A DNA stretch of 64,000 nt from Heterocephalus glaber (lineage: Eukaryota > Chordata > Mammalia > Rodentia > Bathyergidae). Position 1 is the stretch's first letter. Every line of letters begins with the position of its first letter. The position numbers and the translations under genes were made by a program. This document shows, one piece after another, positions 44,073 to 56,150 of the stretch. The DNA is taken from NCBI RefSeq assembly GCF_000247695.1, contig NW_004624734.1:14807608-14871607 (forward strand), in the 5' to 3' direction. The notes under the pieces were generated by a model. It had not been told where the DNA came from. It made no database searches and worked only from the letters and a program-made list of their open reading frames with translations.

Positions 44073-46655
44073 TTATACCCTATTCCCACTGTGTCCTTAG
44101 CTCCCTTTTAAACTGTGGCAAATGCTATAAAGGGAGAACAAAAATTGGTGCCTAGAAACTTAATGAAATCTAGAAATAATTACAGCATGTCAAGACAACT
44201 TTAGAAGCATTTTATGTAGTTTGAATCATGAAATATTCTCTTTGTATTATATTTATATAGAGCTTAGGCTATGTGTAGCTGTAAGTTACAACATTTCATT
44301 TTTTTCAAAGTACCTCAGTAGAAATTTAATTTGCTCAGTATCAAATTAGATTTGTCACTGAAGTTTTGAACTACAAAAATCTTTTATATAGTTTAAAAAA
44401 TTTTGATCATAAAAGTACGATTTCAAGATGAGTCAGATTCCTGATTCTGAAAAGCATTATGCCAGCTGTCTCCGTGGAGTCAGCAGTGAATCTAAGAGAG
44501 ATATTTTACATTGTGTAATATAAAACTTGCCTTGTTCTCTGTTCCTGAAAAGAACCTCTCATACCCCAAATAGCTTTGTGGGGTTCTGAAATGAACAATT
44601 TTTCAAATCCTCATGCAGCCTTTTAGAATGCCAACCCCTCTGAATTCTTTCCCTGCCTTAGACTCTTTGTTGGGGCAGTACTAGGCAATTTGCGTCTTTG
44701 AAAATATGGATGTAAATGTTAGAGTGTTCATTATAAGCTTGGGGATGCTAGCGCATCAGCATAATACCCCCTTTTCAGGGATCTACTCCAGATTCAAGGC
44801 TTCTGGATGAAACTTTGTCTTTGTCTTGCTGCCCTGCATCATATATGTAATTATCTGTTTACAGGTCTATCACTCCCTACAGACTTTGGCTTCTTCAGCA
44901 GCAGTAACTAGGTCTTGCAATGCACAGGAATGCAGAGGTTTATGGAATGCCTCCCCCATTGAATCCACAGGCTCCTCTTCACCATGATGAAAGGAAACAC
45001 TGTGCCTACCATTGCTGAGCATAGCTGAGAACCATCAGAGAACATATGTTCCAAAGTTATCCTACTGAGGGTTACAGGCTGCCATCAACTGGAAGTCGAA
45101 TTCCATATTTCTGTCCTGTGGTATATACAGCCAGAGCTGGTTCTAGTGGGCAGAGAGAGACCTTAGGAAATAACAGGCAGCTGGTGGAGCAAACAGTTGA
45201 GCGGTGGGCATTGTAGAGCAAAGCGTGTGGGATTATATGAAGGATACTGAAGTCCTGTGCTGTATCCATGCTACCTACCGTCTCCTGGCCAACTCCAGTC
45301 AAACTGCATTTTTTTCATGCCTTAAAATCTGTTGAACCTACCTAGAATTATGTTCCCTGTTTAGTCTCATTTATGAACTATTAGTTGGCCCCACAATGCC
45401 CAGGCACTTTTCTGATGGCCATAGCAACAATGTCTATAGCAGGCAGGTGGGCAGTCATAGATGCCCTGCCCATTTGGCTCAGCAGAAGACAGAGAGATGA
45501 GTTCCTTTGTTCACACTCTGCCAGGGCCTGTGATACATGCTATAAAACACACCTGGATCCTGACCTCTCGGTACACACAGTCTGAACAGGAAAAGATCCT
45601 GATTATATAATCTCTGTATTAAAAATAATAAAAAATTGTATGTAAATTGTAAGTCATTTGTGAAAGTTTAAAAATGTGGTAATGAAAGAAGAATATAATA
45701 GAGAAAGAGCTAATTTAGAGAAAGAATATTAGCTGCCATGAGCTAGTGGGAGGTAGTGAGAATTTTTCAGAAATTATTTATAGAAGCCAAAAGATAAGAA
45801 ACAGGTTTCTGCACTAGTTGAACTGAGAATGTTCTCTGCCAATTAATGTATTCATGTGGTGGGAAACAAAATCAAATACAGAAAAATATAAAGCAGAAAA
45901 CAATTTCCTTTGGAATTAAGAGAAATGAGGTGTCTATTGACTATACTTTCTCCCTGTTTTCACAACACATGTACACACACACATGAATGCATATATACAC
46001 GAACACATTAATCAGTGTATGAAAAATTCCATTTTTCCTTGGGAGGTGTAGAGCACTGCAAAAAATGTGAAAGTGGATATAGCATACTATGGACAAGAGC
46101 TCCATTTTCCTGTACAATAGTGTTCATTCACATAGCTTTTCAAGATAGATTTCCAATGCCTTCATGAGTTTATTTTCACATCTAGGACAGTACAGCTTTG
46201 ATTTGTAGAAGCTTTGTCTTAGTCATTTTATTGAAGTTTTTTTAAGTAGTTCAAGGCATAGCATCTTTATGGAAACCAGGAATTACATGTTGGTGTCAGT
46301 GCTGAGGGAGCCAGCCATCTCCAGGGATTTATGGACCAGCTATTTTACTTTCAAGGCTAACTTGTGAGGACAAATGCCACTGGACTTATTGTGGATTTAA
46401 GCAGAAAAATGTGGTTTCTGTCTCAGCCTTTGCCTTCTATCCAAGAGGGAACAGGGAAGAAACTGAAAATTCCAAAGCTGAGTCAGTTTTGAGACTTGAT
46501 CCTGAAAGTTTTAGTTTAGACTAGATAATTGATTCAATCATATGCATTCTGTACACATTTGAGTACATAGTTATGAACGTCATATGACATTGAACATAAA
46601 AACCAAAAACCCCTTTACTGATTGATAAGAATACATGTAATACTAATAGTTAATA
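44073..46655. other. No recognised feature
   Basis: About 2.6 kb of AT-rich sequence. Part of 44850-45300 is more complex but matches no repeat or gene I recognise. Small frames at 45302-45072 (minus) and 45385-45585 (plus) have no domain. Confidence 0.3.
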
Positions 46656-46659
46656 TCTT

Positions 46660-46870
46660 ACTATCAAACCTTAACTAAATTCCAGGTGATGATCTAAGTA
46701 TTTAATTTCTTCTCCTAGCTGTACTCCAGGGACTATTTCTATACACAATTGAGGAAATTAAGTCTCAGAAAGGTTAAGTAACCTTACATTGTCAGGAAGC
46801 TAGCAAGTTCCAGAGGAGAAATTAAAACCAGGTAGTCTGCACCTCTTCTATTGTTCAAATTCAAGATCTC
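46660..46870 (-). mobile_element. MIR SINE, reverse
   Basis: CAATTGAGGAAATTAAGTCT, CAGAAAGGTTAAGTAACCTT, GAAGCTAGCAAGTTCCAGAG: reversed MIR core. Confidence 0.75.
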
Positions 46871-46929
46871 ACATAGCTTGGACTTTCATGAAGAAGACAA
46901 CCAATGAAAAAGAAAAGTGGATTATATAG

Positions 46930-47190
46930 ATAATATACTGAGTACTTCCTAAGTGCCAATCTGAGCACCAACATGCATATTTTACACGCATAATTTCATT
47001 CAGTCCTTACAATCATTCTGTGAAAAGGCAACAGCTACTATTATCCTAAATTTAGAGATAGGCAAACTAAAGGTCCAAGTGGTTATTCACATTGCCAGTG
47101 AAGGACAGAGCTAACATTTGGAAGGAGGAAGTCTAGTCCCATAGTTTATATTCTTAATCTATGTATTAACACACTCTGCTATTTCTTTTT
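46930..47190 (-). mobile_element. MIR SINE, reverse
   Basis: GTACTTCCTAAGTGCCAATC, CATAATTTCATTCAGTCCTT, CTATTATCCTAAATTTAGAG, AGTGAAGGACAGAGCTAAC: a nearly complete reversed MIR. Confidence 0.75.
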
Positions 47191-47205
47191 CTAGTGATGA
47201 TTAAT

Positions 47206-47352
47206 CTTCTTTAAAATTAATTACATTTATTGATACATTTTAGATATACATAATGATCACATTCATCATAGGGAATTTGTACCTGTACATATATCTTGAT
47301 TCTTCTTTATTTTTTTTGCACTCCCCTCTTCTCTCTTCAATTCTTTTTCCTC
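47206..47352 (-). mobile_element. LINE-1 3' UTR, outer part
   Basis: ATTTATTGATACATTTTAGA, CACATTCATCATAGGGAATT, CTTGATTCTTCTTTATTTTT parallel 12893-13000. It continues at 47863 after an LTR insertion. Confidence 0.75.
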
Positions 47353-47750
47353 TGTGTTAGGCTTGTGTGTAGATGTCCCCTCAAAGCTTCATGCAGTCTT
47401 TTTCAGAAGTGGCTGAATTTGGAATGTGTGATGCTGGGATTAAGGGTGTGTGATTACTAAACCATAACCTGTGAGTGATTGGTTTGGCACTGCCCTAATC
47501 CTGGGAGTCTGGATGGGATAAAGGGGGCAGAAAGATGCTATTAAGATCCCTTGTTGCTTTTGCTACCATTTGGGTGCCATGAACTGTTTCTCCTCTGTGA
47601 CACCCCTCCTGCTTCCCTTGTTGCTTTTGCTGTCTTCTGCTGCCATGAACTGTTGCCCCTCTACCATGTGCCATCCTGTCTTCAGCCGGCTGATAATGGA
47701 CTGAAACCTCTACACACTGTGAGCTAAATAAACCCTTCTTTCTTTCTTTT

Positions 47751-47790
<40 letters not shown>

Positions 47791-47862
47791 TCATTCAACC
47801 TTTCTTTAGCTTTGGGTATTGAGTATTTTGTCTCAGCAACGAGAGAAAAGTAACTAATATAG
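47353..47862 (+). mobile_element. Solo LTR (MaLR/ERVL-type) in L1 3' UTR
   Basis: Starts TGTGTTAGGCTTGTGTGTAG, has GGAATGTGTGATGCTGGGAT, GGACTGAAACCTCTACACAC, GTGAGCTAAATAAACCC with its polyadenylation signal at 47725, and ends CAGCAACGAGAGAAAAGTAA, CTAATA. It separates two adjoining parts of one L1 3' UTR. A (CTTT)n run sits after the poly(A) signal. I found no clean target duplication. Confidence 0.7.
47735..47793 (+). repeat. (CTTT)n microsatellite
   Basis: About 14 units of TTTC, expanded inside the LTR after its AATAAA. Confidence 0.95.
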
Positions 47863-47991
47863 CTTCCTTATTTACAAAAGCTTTCTTTCCATTTTTATTC
47901 TCCTCTCATTTTTTTCTTTTCCATTCTTCCTTCCCCATTCCCCTCTCCCTAGTTCCCCTGCCCACTTGCACATTTTATTCTTATTTCACAA
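47863..47991 (-). mobile_element. LINE-1 3' UTR, inner part
   Basis: TTATTTACAAAAGCTTTCTT, CCATTTTTATTCTCCTCTCA, CCCCTCTCCCTAGTTCCCC and TCTTATTTCACAA parallel 13035-13160. It stops exactly where the next LTR starts at 47992. Confidence 0.75.
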
Positions 47992-48330
47992 TGTGATGGT
48001 CAATCTTGATTGTCAACTTAATTGGCTTGTGAGATGTCTAGATTAGTAAAGAACAATTGTGGATGTGTCTTGCTGGATCATGGGGGAAAGACCTTGGGAA
48101 CTAGATTTGGTCCCTATTCCCTTCTTCTCTGGTATTCTTTCCTACATTCTGCTTCTTGGGTACCATAAGTGGAACAGCTCTCTTCTGCTACACTTTTATG
48201 CCATGCCATGGTGTTTCTCCTTTGGAGGAAGCTATCCATGAACTGAAACCATGGCCAAAATAAACTTCTCTGTTTCTAAGTTGCAGTATCAGATATTTCA
48301 TCCCAGCAACAGGAAAGCTGACCAATACTT
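47992..48330 (+). mobile_element. 5' LTR of MaLR/ERVL-type element
   Basis: TGTGATGGTCAATCTTGATT, GTCAACTTAATTGGCTTGTG, CATGAACTGAAACCATGGCC, AAAATAAACTTCTCTGTTTC with its poly(A) signal, and an end CAGGAAAGCTGACCAATAC. Length about 340 bp, typical of these LTRs. Confidence 0.75.
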
Positions 48331-49891
48331 GAAATTGGAACTGGGAGTGGGGCTCTAGTTGTGACTATATCTGACCATTTTGTTCTGAAACTTTCCTAAT
48401 TTGTTTGCTGGAGGAGTTTGGAAAATGCTGTAGAAGCAGGCTTAGAGAAAGTCTAAAATGCTGTATGCAGAGCTTGATGGGAGATTCTGGTCTGGGCTCA
48501 GAAGACCAGAATGCTGATAGAAATATGGACAGTAAAGGCCTTGTTTGTGAGGTTTCAAATGGAAATGAGGTCTGTATTGTTAGTTGCACTAGAGGCTATG
48601 CATTTTTCTTTTTGGCAAAGGATTTGCATACATTTTATTCATTTACTTAAACTATGTAAGGTTGAGCTTAAAGATGACATTCTTTAAGTTGTGGAGGAAA
48701 TTTTAAAGCAGCCCAATATTCAGGTTGTAGCATGAGTACTCCTGGCTGCTTTTAGCCAGATTTATATTGAGAATTAAGAGCAAAGTGCAGGGTCAAAAGA
48801 TTTGAAAATCTTCCAATGTGGTCAGAAGTGAAGCACATTAAACCCAGAGCCAAATGAGGTGTGTTTGCTGGAGATTTTTACCATTTAAAAGAAATCAAAT
48901 ATGTCAAACTGTGACAAGAGGAAAGATGCCTGGAAGGCAGGTCAGGAATCAGTGAGTCACCATTCATTCCATGCTCAAAGGTGCAGAAGTATAAAGTTTT
49001 CATTTGAGAAGAAAGCCTTTAGGGCCCCTGTTCAAGAAAGGCTTCCTTGGGAAATGATTCCTTTGGATTTACTTTATCATGTTCAGCCATACAGATATTT
49101 AGAAGGCACTGAGGCCATGGCCCAATGGGGTCTGACTACTGCCTGAGCTGCAAGCAGCAGTCTTGATGTCATTCATATAATGCTGATTTTATGGGCATGC
49201 AGAGTGCAAGAATTAAGGGGTCATGGAAGCTTTTATCCAAATTTTTAAAAAGGCCTAGGAGGTCAGGCAAAAATACTTGACAGTGCCAGAGTTAATTCTA
49301 GCATCTTCTGAGAGTGTGATGCATGAAGCTGTGAGAGTGAGGCTGAGGATGTTATTAAGACCTCAGTAAGCTGGTGATGTGAGGAAAGCAGAAGATCTGA
49401 CAAGGAAAGCCACAGACAGTGATGGGTATCAGCTCAAGGTGGAGGTTCTGTAGATTGAAATCAGCAAATCCATGGAGGTAGAACTACTCAAACCCTCTGA
49501 AATGCACATCTCATGAACATGTGTCCCAGATGATCAACACGGAGCTACAAGACTTAATTTGCCCTGCTGAGTTTGTCATAATTTGTTCTGCTTTCTTTCT
49601 AATCTTCCATTCCTCCTTTTTGGAAACTAAATGATTACTCATTGTATCTTTGGATTATGTAATTTATCTTTTTAAAAATTTCATAGGGGTTGCCAGCTAA
49701 GAGTCTTGTGTCTCAGAAGAGACTTTAGAGTTGGACTTTCAGCAATGCTGGAACTTTTAAGATTTTGGGGAAGAAATTAGTACATTTTAAATTTCATAGC
49801 ATAGCTACATCATGTTAGGCAACATTGGGTCATTGCTATTTTGTTCAGTAAAGATTAAGTATATTGGATATTAAGTTGACAAGGGCTAGAA
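48331..49891 (+). mobile_element. MaLR internal region
   Basis: Follows the LTR directly with GAAATTGGAACTGGGAGTGG. Blocks GGAGTTTGGAAAATGCTG, GAGGTTTCAAATGGAAATGA, GGTCTGTATTGTTAGTTGC and GGACTTTCAGCAATGCTGG are typical of MaLR internal sequence. MaLR elements are non-autonomous and lack a pol gene. None of the short frames here (up to 81 codons) is a viral protein. Confidence 0.7.
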
Positions 49892-49925
49892 TGTGATGGT
49901 TAATTCTGGTTGGCAACTTGATTCA
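49892..49925 (+). mobile_element. Start of a second LTR, abruptly divergent
   Basis: TGTGATGGTTAATTCTGGTT, GGCAACTTGATTC restarts the LTR head in the right place for a 3' LTR. After about 34 bases it no longer follows the 5' LTR, and no LTR tail or L1 3' UTR continuation is found on the right. Confidence 0.5.
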
Positions 49926-50144
49926 TTGATTTTAAGAAACAATACCAGCATCAGATCTATGTTTGAGAAACATTATTCTGGTTTACTGGCTTAAGACTGA
50001 ACAATTCTCATGGTGAGAAGACAGCAATTTTCACACTATGATGGAGACAAGGGTAATAAATGGAAGTAAAGGGATTCCAGAAATGTTAGAAGCTAAATCC
50101 TAAAGGGAAGATCCTTGTATGCATGTGGGGGTGGCAGAAAAACA

Positions 50145-50521
50145 AAGTCGTGTTAGTCATCTTTTCATATCTGCAACAAAATACTTCAGAAAACCTAAAG
50201 TTTTCTGAGTTTTCATTTCATAGTCACCTGGGTCCATTGATTTTAGGCCTCTGGCAAGGCAGAAGAATCATGGCAAAAAGGACATGGAGGGAATCTGTTC
50301 AACCCATGGTAGCCACAGAGAAGAGAAGGATAGAAAGAGACACAGAGGAAGGGACAAAGGACAAGATATAGTCCCCAAAGTCATGGCTTTCCTCCTAATT
50401 CTTCATCACCATTAAGTTACAATCCATCAATGTATTAAATTCATGCTGCAATCACTTCTAAAGGCCCCACCCCCGAACATAAGAGCTTTAGGGGGGATAT
50501 CTTAGATTCAAACCATTATAG
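50145..50521 (-). mobile_element. MaLR-type LTR remnant
   Basis: GTTAGTCATCTTTTCATATC, CAACAAAATACTTCAG, GGCAGAAGAATCATGGCAAA, GCTGCAATCACTTCTAAAGG, CCCCACCCCCGAAC and GATTCAAACCATTATA follow the reversed family. Confidence 0.7.
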
Positions 50522-50529
50522 GAGATTGA

Positions 50530-51430
50530 GGGTAATTGCACATGCTTGAGAAAGTGGGTAGAAAGTGGGCCATTTGTTGAGGCAAGGGGCTGGAGTAAGT
50601 TCAAAGCTGGATGAGAACAGATTCCCTTGCGAGCATATGGAGTTTGAGATGGCTGTGGGAAACCTGATAGCTCTCCAAGGGGCAGTCTGCTCTACAAGTC
50701 TGTGACTCAGGAGAGCTCATGCAGTCTAGTATAAAAAATGGGGAAGAATGAGCTCATTTAGAAGTTATTATTCAGACTTCAGAGTAGATGAAGGTGTCAA
50801 TTTGAGGATTTAGAAACTACATTATAACTGGTGAACTCATATCTGAATCTCAGAAATAATTTCATCAAATATTATAGTTCATTTTCTTTTGAAAAATTCA
50901 ATACTATTCTACTTCAAGCCAGCCCTTTGCAGTTTTCACAAGACTTTCATATGCATTATCTCATTAGAACAATGTCTGCGTGGGAACACAGAAAAGGAAG
51001 GTTCATCTCTAAAAATAGGAATGGTATTTAAAGATCTGTAGAACTTGCCAAATTCCTAGTTAGCTGGGGCAATGCTGTAGTGGATGCAGGGATGCTCCAC
51101 TTTTAACATTGTTGCAAGGCTTTGGGAATCTGGCAGATTCTAATTTAGTGCTGCTGCCACCAGTGGGATCTTCATTTCTATCATATCTTGAGGAGGAGTG
51201 GCTGCTGGTGGTCCAGGAAATACTTTAAGTATTAAAGAACTTGAAATGGAGTTTCCCTCTCTTTGTTCAGTATTATGCTCACTAATCTGTATTGAACTTA
51301 GGTCTAAAAATAAGACTGAGCAAGTCAAGGTGAGCTATTTACAGCCAGGACTTCAAGTGATAGAATGCTTCAGATCTTAGAAATAGAACTTTGAGACCCT
51401 CAGACCCAGGTCCTCCTTTTGCAAAAAGGG
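50530..51430. other. No recognised feature
   Basis: About 900 bp without identifiable gene or repeat. Confidence 0.3.
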
Positions 51431-51435
51431 GAGAT

Positions 51436-51510
51436 GCTATGGTCTGAACATTTGTATCCCCACAATTCGTATGGTGAAATTCTAACCAATATGATGTTAC
51501 TTTCCCAGTG
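51436..51510 (+). mobile_element. MLT1 LTR fragment
   Basis: TATGGTCTGAACATTTGTAT, CCCCACAATTCGTATGGTGA, AATTCTAACC match the MLT1 start. The rest is missing. Confidence 0.7.
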
Positions 51511-52195
51511 CTGGAAAGGAAGCCGAATGGTCTGAGAGAACATGACTCATCTTGACTAATGACACAACTAGTAGAGAGAAAAACTAAAGAAGCTAAGAGG
51601 CTCCTCACAAGGCTAGAAGAGTAATTCTTCAGGGGTCTTGACTGACCTTAGGAGTAAAAAAATTTATTTTGATTGACATAGTGGTACCCTCCTAAAAATT
51701 AGGTAGGATAGAAGAAAGATAAGCAGAAAGGATACAGGGAAATTATAATTTTAAAATTGTAATTTTAAGAAAGTTGCAAACATACTAATAAAAAGAAACA
51801 TAAATTATCTTATTTTAGGTGTATTATATTAAAAAGAAAAAGTTGCAGTTTCAAGATATAGTCAAACTTACCCAGGTTTACAGTGCCTTTTAAACTTCTT
51901 CCCTGTTTTTCTTCCATGTTTCTCACTACTAAATTCCCTACAAGTCTTAAAGATACAAAACTTCATAAATTTGGCTTTCATTTTCTCTAGTACTATAAAT
52001 TAATAAATTCTTAAAACCTCCACTGTCAAAGAAGCAGTACTATTATTTGGGCACTGATCTCCAAATTTCAAACACTTACAGACAATTTAAAAAATTGTAT
52101 TTAACCTTGTTGATGCATCCTATTTTTGCTTTATGCCACTAATGAGCAACTTGACCTTAAGAAAATTGACATTAGATAAATGATAAATAAAATAT
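51511..52195. other. No recognised feature
   Basis: A-rich, AT-rich sequence with nothing identified. Confidence 0.3.
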
Positions 52196-52206
52196 AAGTA
52201 TCCTAG

Positions 52207-52273
52207 GGCCGGGGATTTAGCTCAGTGGTTCCGGCACCTGCCTCGCAAGTGCAAGGACTCGAGTTCAATCCCC

Positions 52274-52326
<53 letters not shown>

Positions 52327-52328
52327 TA
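52207..52328 (+). mobile_element. ID SINE with A tail turned into (TA)n
   Basis: GGCCGGGGATTTAGCTCAGT, GGTTCCGGCACCTGCCTCGC, GCAAGGACTCGAGTTCAATC, CCCAGT, then about 27 A (52278-52304) and (TA)n to 52328. Flanked by TATCCTAG at 52199-52206 and again at about 52327-52334. It is close to consensus. Confidence 0.9.
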
Positions 52329-52504
52329 TCCTAGATCATCCATCCTGAAGATACTCCAAGATCACATAAATACCCTCAACTCTATCTAAAGCATAGTGTG
52401 TCTTGTCCCTAGAGTGTCCCCATGCTTCTTTCTCAGCATGTCTACTTTTTGCTGCTGCCTAATAAATCTGTTTATGCCTCTCACTGAAGCATCCTAAAAT
52501 GCTT

Positions 52505-52885
52505 ATGATATGTCACGAACCGAGTGGGGCTGAGTTGAGGTTCCCATCTCCTCACTGGGGAAACCTCCTCAGATCCAGTCTGGTGACAGCATTAGTGGGT
52601 GGGACCTTCAGGAGGTAATTTAGTCATGAAGACGGAACCCTCATGATATTAATGCCCTTAAAAAAGAAACCACAGAGAGGAGCGTCACACCACCAAATGG
52701 AGTTAAAATGAAAAGATGTCCCTCTAGGAACCAGGAAGGGAACCCTCACAAGACTGTGAATCTGCCAGCATTTTGATCTTGGACTTCCTGGCCTCCAGAA
52801 CTGGGAGAAATAAATTTCTGTTGTTTATATGTTACTCAGTTTCTGGTATTTTGTTATAACAGCCTGACTGGCTTAAGATAGAAGC
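52505..52885 (+). mobile_element. MaLR (MST/MLT1-like) LTR
   Basis: AGTGGGTGGGACCTTCAGGA, GGTAATTTAGTCATGAAGAC, GGAACCCTCATGATATTAAT, GATCTTGGACTTCCTGGCCT, CCAGAACTGGGAGAAATAAA and TTTGTTATAACAGCCTGACT follow this LTR over most of its length. Confidence 0.75.
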
Positions 52886-52889
52886 CAAC

Positions 52890-54415
52890 AAGCTCAAAGA
52901 ATAATGAAACCTCTCATTCCCTGGTTCAAAATACAGGGCTTGCTATAGCCCACATTTTCCACTTTGCATATTTGGATTCATACAGAGTTCAAAGGGACTC
53001 AACACACTTTGATGTTCAGATCCCAATTCACATGAATTTTTTTAATCCTGAAATTTATCCAGCTGAATACATTCTTGGATCAGTTGCCCTAGGCTGTGTT
53101 TGAGGGGGAAAGTTTTCATCAGATATAATTAATAAACTCAAGTGAGAAAGAACAAAGAGGTGTGGCATTGATTTCCGGTGTAAAAACTAAACAGAAATTA
53201 GACCAAATTGTGGTGCCTGGTTCTTACAAGAGCACTGGTGTCCCTGCTGACCCCTGATTTATTTATCTTTGTCCTACTGTCTCTGAGTTATGGAGTTACA
53301 TTTTTAAAGCCCAATTACTCGATCTGGAATGTGCCTTTTGTGGCCAGCTATGGTATCATTTTTCATGAGATGATCTTTGCTTTCATATTTAAATCCAGTT
53401 TTCCTTAATTTAAATTTTGCTGAAAACAGCCATATTGCTGTGAGTGTAAATGAAGGTAGATGAACATTAGTGGTGTCAGTTCACAGCTGTTCATAAGTGA
53501 AATAATTACTGTTCACTCCCCTGGATCTCTATTTGAAATGCCTGTGATATTCAATTAGAAGCACAAGGCACTTTTCTTCATTATTGTTATTACGATCAGG
53601 CTCAGGCTGAAGAACCTGAATGTGATGTAAGACATGGAAATAAGACTGAGGCTTTATTGACGAAACAGAGCCAGGGTATGTGTTAGAGGAGTCCTGAAGC
53701 TCTGTTGTCTTTTCAAATTTATTACATTTTCTTAAAAAGCATCTAAATTAATGCTGCATTAATTACTGGTGGGCATGCACCCTGAACCATATGTTGCCAT
53801 TAATTGTATCCATTATCACTAAATAAACATCTCTTTATAAAAACAAATGATGTTTCATTTTAATATGTGGCTTCAAACACCCTCCTCCACAGCTGCTGCT
53901 ACTTCTGTTTTGGTGTTTTTCCTACAAAGAGCCACCTGTTACAATAGGCATTTCATTTGTTTTTATTTGAACACAGTGAACCCTTAGAAAACAAAACCCC
54001 ACCAACTTAGAACATGATCATCATCACAATAACCATAAAACACAACTATCCAGAGTCTCCAGAGGAAAGTTTGCCTTCTTTCCATTTAGAAGTTCTCGAC
54101 ATGGGGATAGTCTCATCTATACTTTCACCCTTTTAGCTCTGATTATTCAATGTAGACTTCTTTGATTTTTAGGTTTAGAAGGGTCTCTTTCTAGTTTACG
54201 AGTCTACATGCCACAGATGAAGAGGCCAAGAGCAGCTGGAGTGGACTGAAGGCAAAACTACTGTCCCCTGACTCTGCAATGAGTTCTTTTTGTTGTACAA
54301 CATTTCTTCTTCCAGTGCATGAGCCTGTGGATTGCATTGAAAAGCCACAAGACTTCATGAAAATTACTCAGCCACTTTCATTTTCAATTTCCTTCACTCC
54401 ACAAAAGGTAAATAA
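52890..54415. other. No recognised feature; repeat-poor
   Basis: About 1.5 kb. The part 53420-53890 is repeat-free and contains TAATTA-rich sequence such as CATTAATTACTGG; a conserved noncoding element is possible but untested. Confidence 0.3.
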
Positions 54416-54416
54416 A

Positions 54417-54598
54417 GCCAGGGGTAGTGGCCTGTAATCCTAGCACTCTGGGAAACTGAGGTAGAAGGCTCTCAAGTCCAGCCTGGGTAAGTAGCAACTT
54501 AGAGGGGCCCTGTCTCAAAATAAAAATAAAAAACAATGGGCTAGGGAAGTAGCTCAGTGCAAAGGCCCTGGGTTCAATCCCTTTTACTGAAAAAAGTA
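54417..54598 (+). mobile_element. B1-dID-type composite SINE
   Basis: B1 half: CCAGGGGTAGTGGCCTGTAA, TCCTAGCACTCTGGGAAACT, CCAGCCTGGGTAAGTAGC, CTGTCTCAAAATAAAAA; ID half: GGGCTAGGGAAGTAGCTCAG, GGCCCTGGGTTCAATCCC. Confidence 0.8.
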
Positions 54599-54599
54599 A

Positions 54600-55865
54600 A
54601 GAATGAATTTATTAAAGTTGTGAAGATTAAATGAATTTATGGAAGTATATCATACTTAGTATCCTGAATTTGATAGGTCCTCAAAACTGTTGACTGTTGT
54701 AATAATTCTTTTTGTTATTATGGCTATTAGTGAGAGTAATGAAAATTCCAAGTCAGTATTTATAATATTTGCTCAGTTATGTTACCTTTCACCACTAGAA
54801 TGGAGCCTTCACCATGTGTGTCATTTCTACACATAGTCTTTAATCTTTGGTAGTTGTTTAGTATGTCCATGAACAAAGAAATATAATTATAAATTAAACT
54901 GAAATGGATTAATAAAGATGCTCCAAATATACCATAACATATGTGATTAAATCACGAAGATTGAAATTACTAGAAATTACTGTGAAGATTTTCTTAAATT
55001 GGTCACTTTTCTGCCTGTTTAAATAAAAAGAAAAATTAACCTTAGCAATTTGACTGGTTGTAAATGACTAAAGACTTCATTCTGAATTTTATTGAACAAC
55101 AGAGCCATTCATTCCTTGACTTTGAAATTCCTGTGTATGAGAGAGCACTTTGCAGTACAGAAAGCAATAGTTGTACAATCAGTGTAAAATGTGAGAAATA
55201 ACAAGATTAAGATTCCTCTCTTTCGACAACTTGGGATTTGGCTGAAGTCCATAGGTGTCTTTGACATAAACTGAGTATTCAGGTAGCTATAGGCTGGAGA
55301 GGAAGAGTAACAACATGCTGAAGTGAAGAATATTTCAGAGCGTGTTGTGAGGATTGCTCCCCATGAAAGTTTCCCTCAGTCTTCCTTAGGTTAGAGGATT
55401 GCCACTGAATTATGCTTCCTTCTGTCTGTAGCTTCATGCCACACATGTCCAGAGCTTACATTCTGATAGCTCAACATCCTGTTAGCTTCCTAGTTTACAT
55501 GAGATGTTTACAGTCCTCCAGCAGATAAATTCTTTAAGGAATGTTGATCATTAAATCCCCATCCTAGAGATATCCAACACATTTTACATATTATTTAAAT
55601 CAGTTAACATCCTTTGAATTTTGTTTTATTCTTAATATTAAAGAGCTATGCTTGATGAATTGTCTTTTAATGTTTCCCCAAATCTAGTAGTCTCCACTAA
55701 GTAGTCTCCCCTGGAAGTATCCTAGTGGCCATTTTCTTCCTCACAAAAAATAAGAGGGGACTTTCTGTTTTCCCTCCACATCTCTTTGATCCTGCCTTCT
55801 CCCTACTCTCTCCACTCAACATTCCTAATTGTAATGGTGATAACCCAGGTTTTCATTTGACTGCC
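54600..55865. other. No recognised feature
   Basis: About 1.3 kb of AT-rich sequence with nothing identifiable. Confidence 0.3.
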
Positions 55866-55869
55866 ACCT

Positions 55870-56150
55870 CAGAGATACATGATACATGATGTATCTTGAT
55901 TCTTTTTATTCCCCACTCCCCTCACCTCCCTTCAACTTCTCTTCCCCTTCCTTATTTACAAAAGCCTCATTTCCATTTTTTCCTTCATTTCTCATTTTTT
56001 TCTTTTTCTTTCCTTCTTTTTCCCCTCCTCTCTTTCTAGTTCCCCTTTTTTTTGAACATTTTTTTCTTATTTCACATTGTGTGTTGCACATTTTGGTCCC
56101 TATTTACATTTTCAGTTTTTTATACCAGAGAGACAATGTGATTTTCTGAT
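55870..56150 (-). mobile_element. LINE-1 3' UTR fragment
   Basis: TGTATCTTGATTCTTTTTAT, TTTACAAAAGCCTCATTTCC, a long pyrimidine tract, TCTTATTTCACATTGTGTGT, TACCAGAGAGACAATGTG. This is the same 3' UTR as at 12893, further diverged. Confidence 0.75.
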
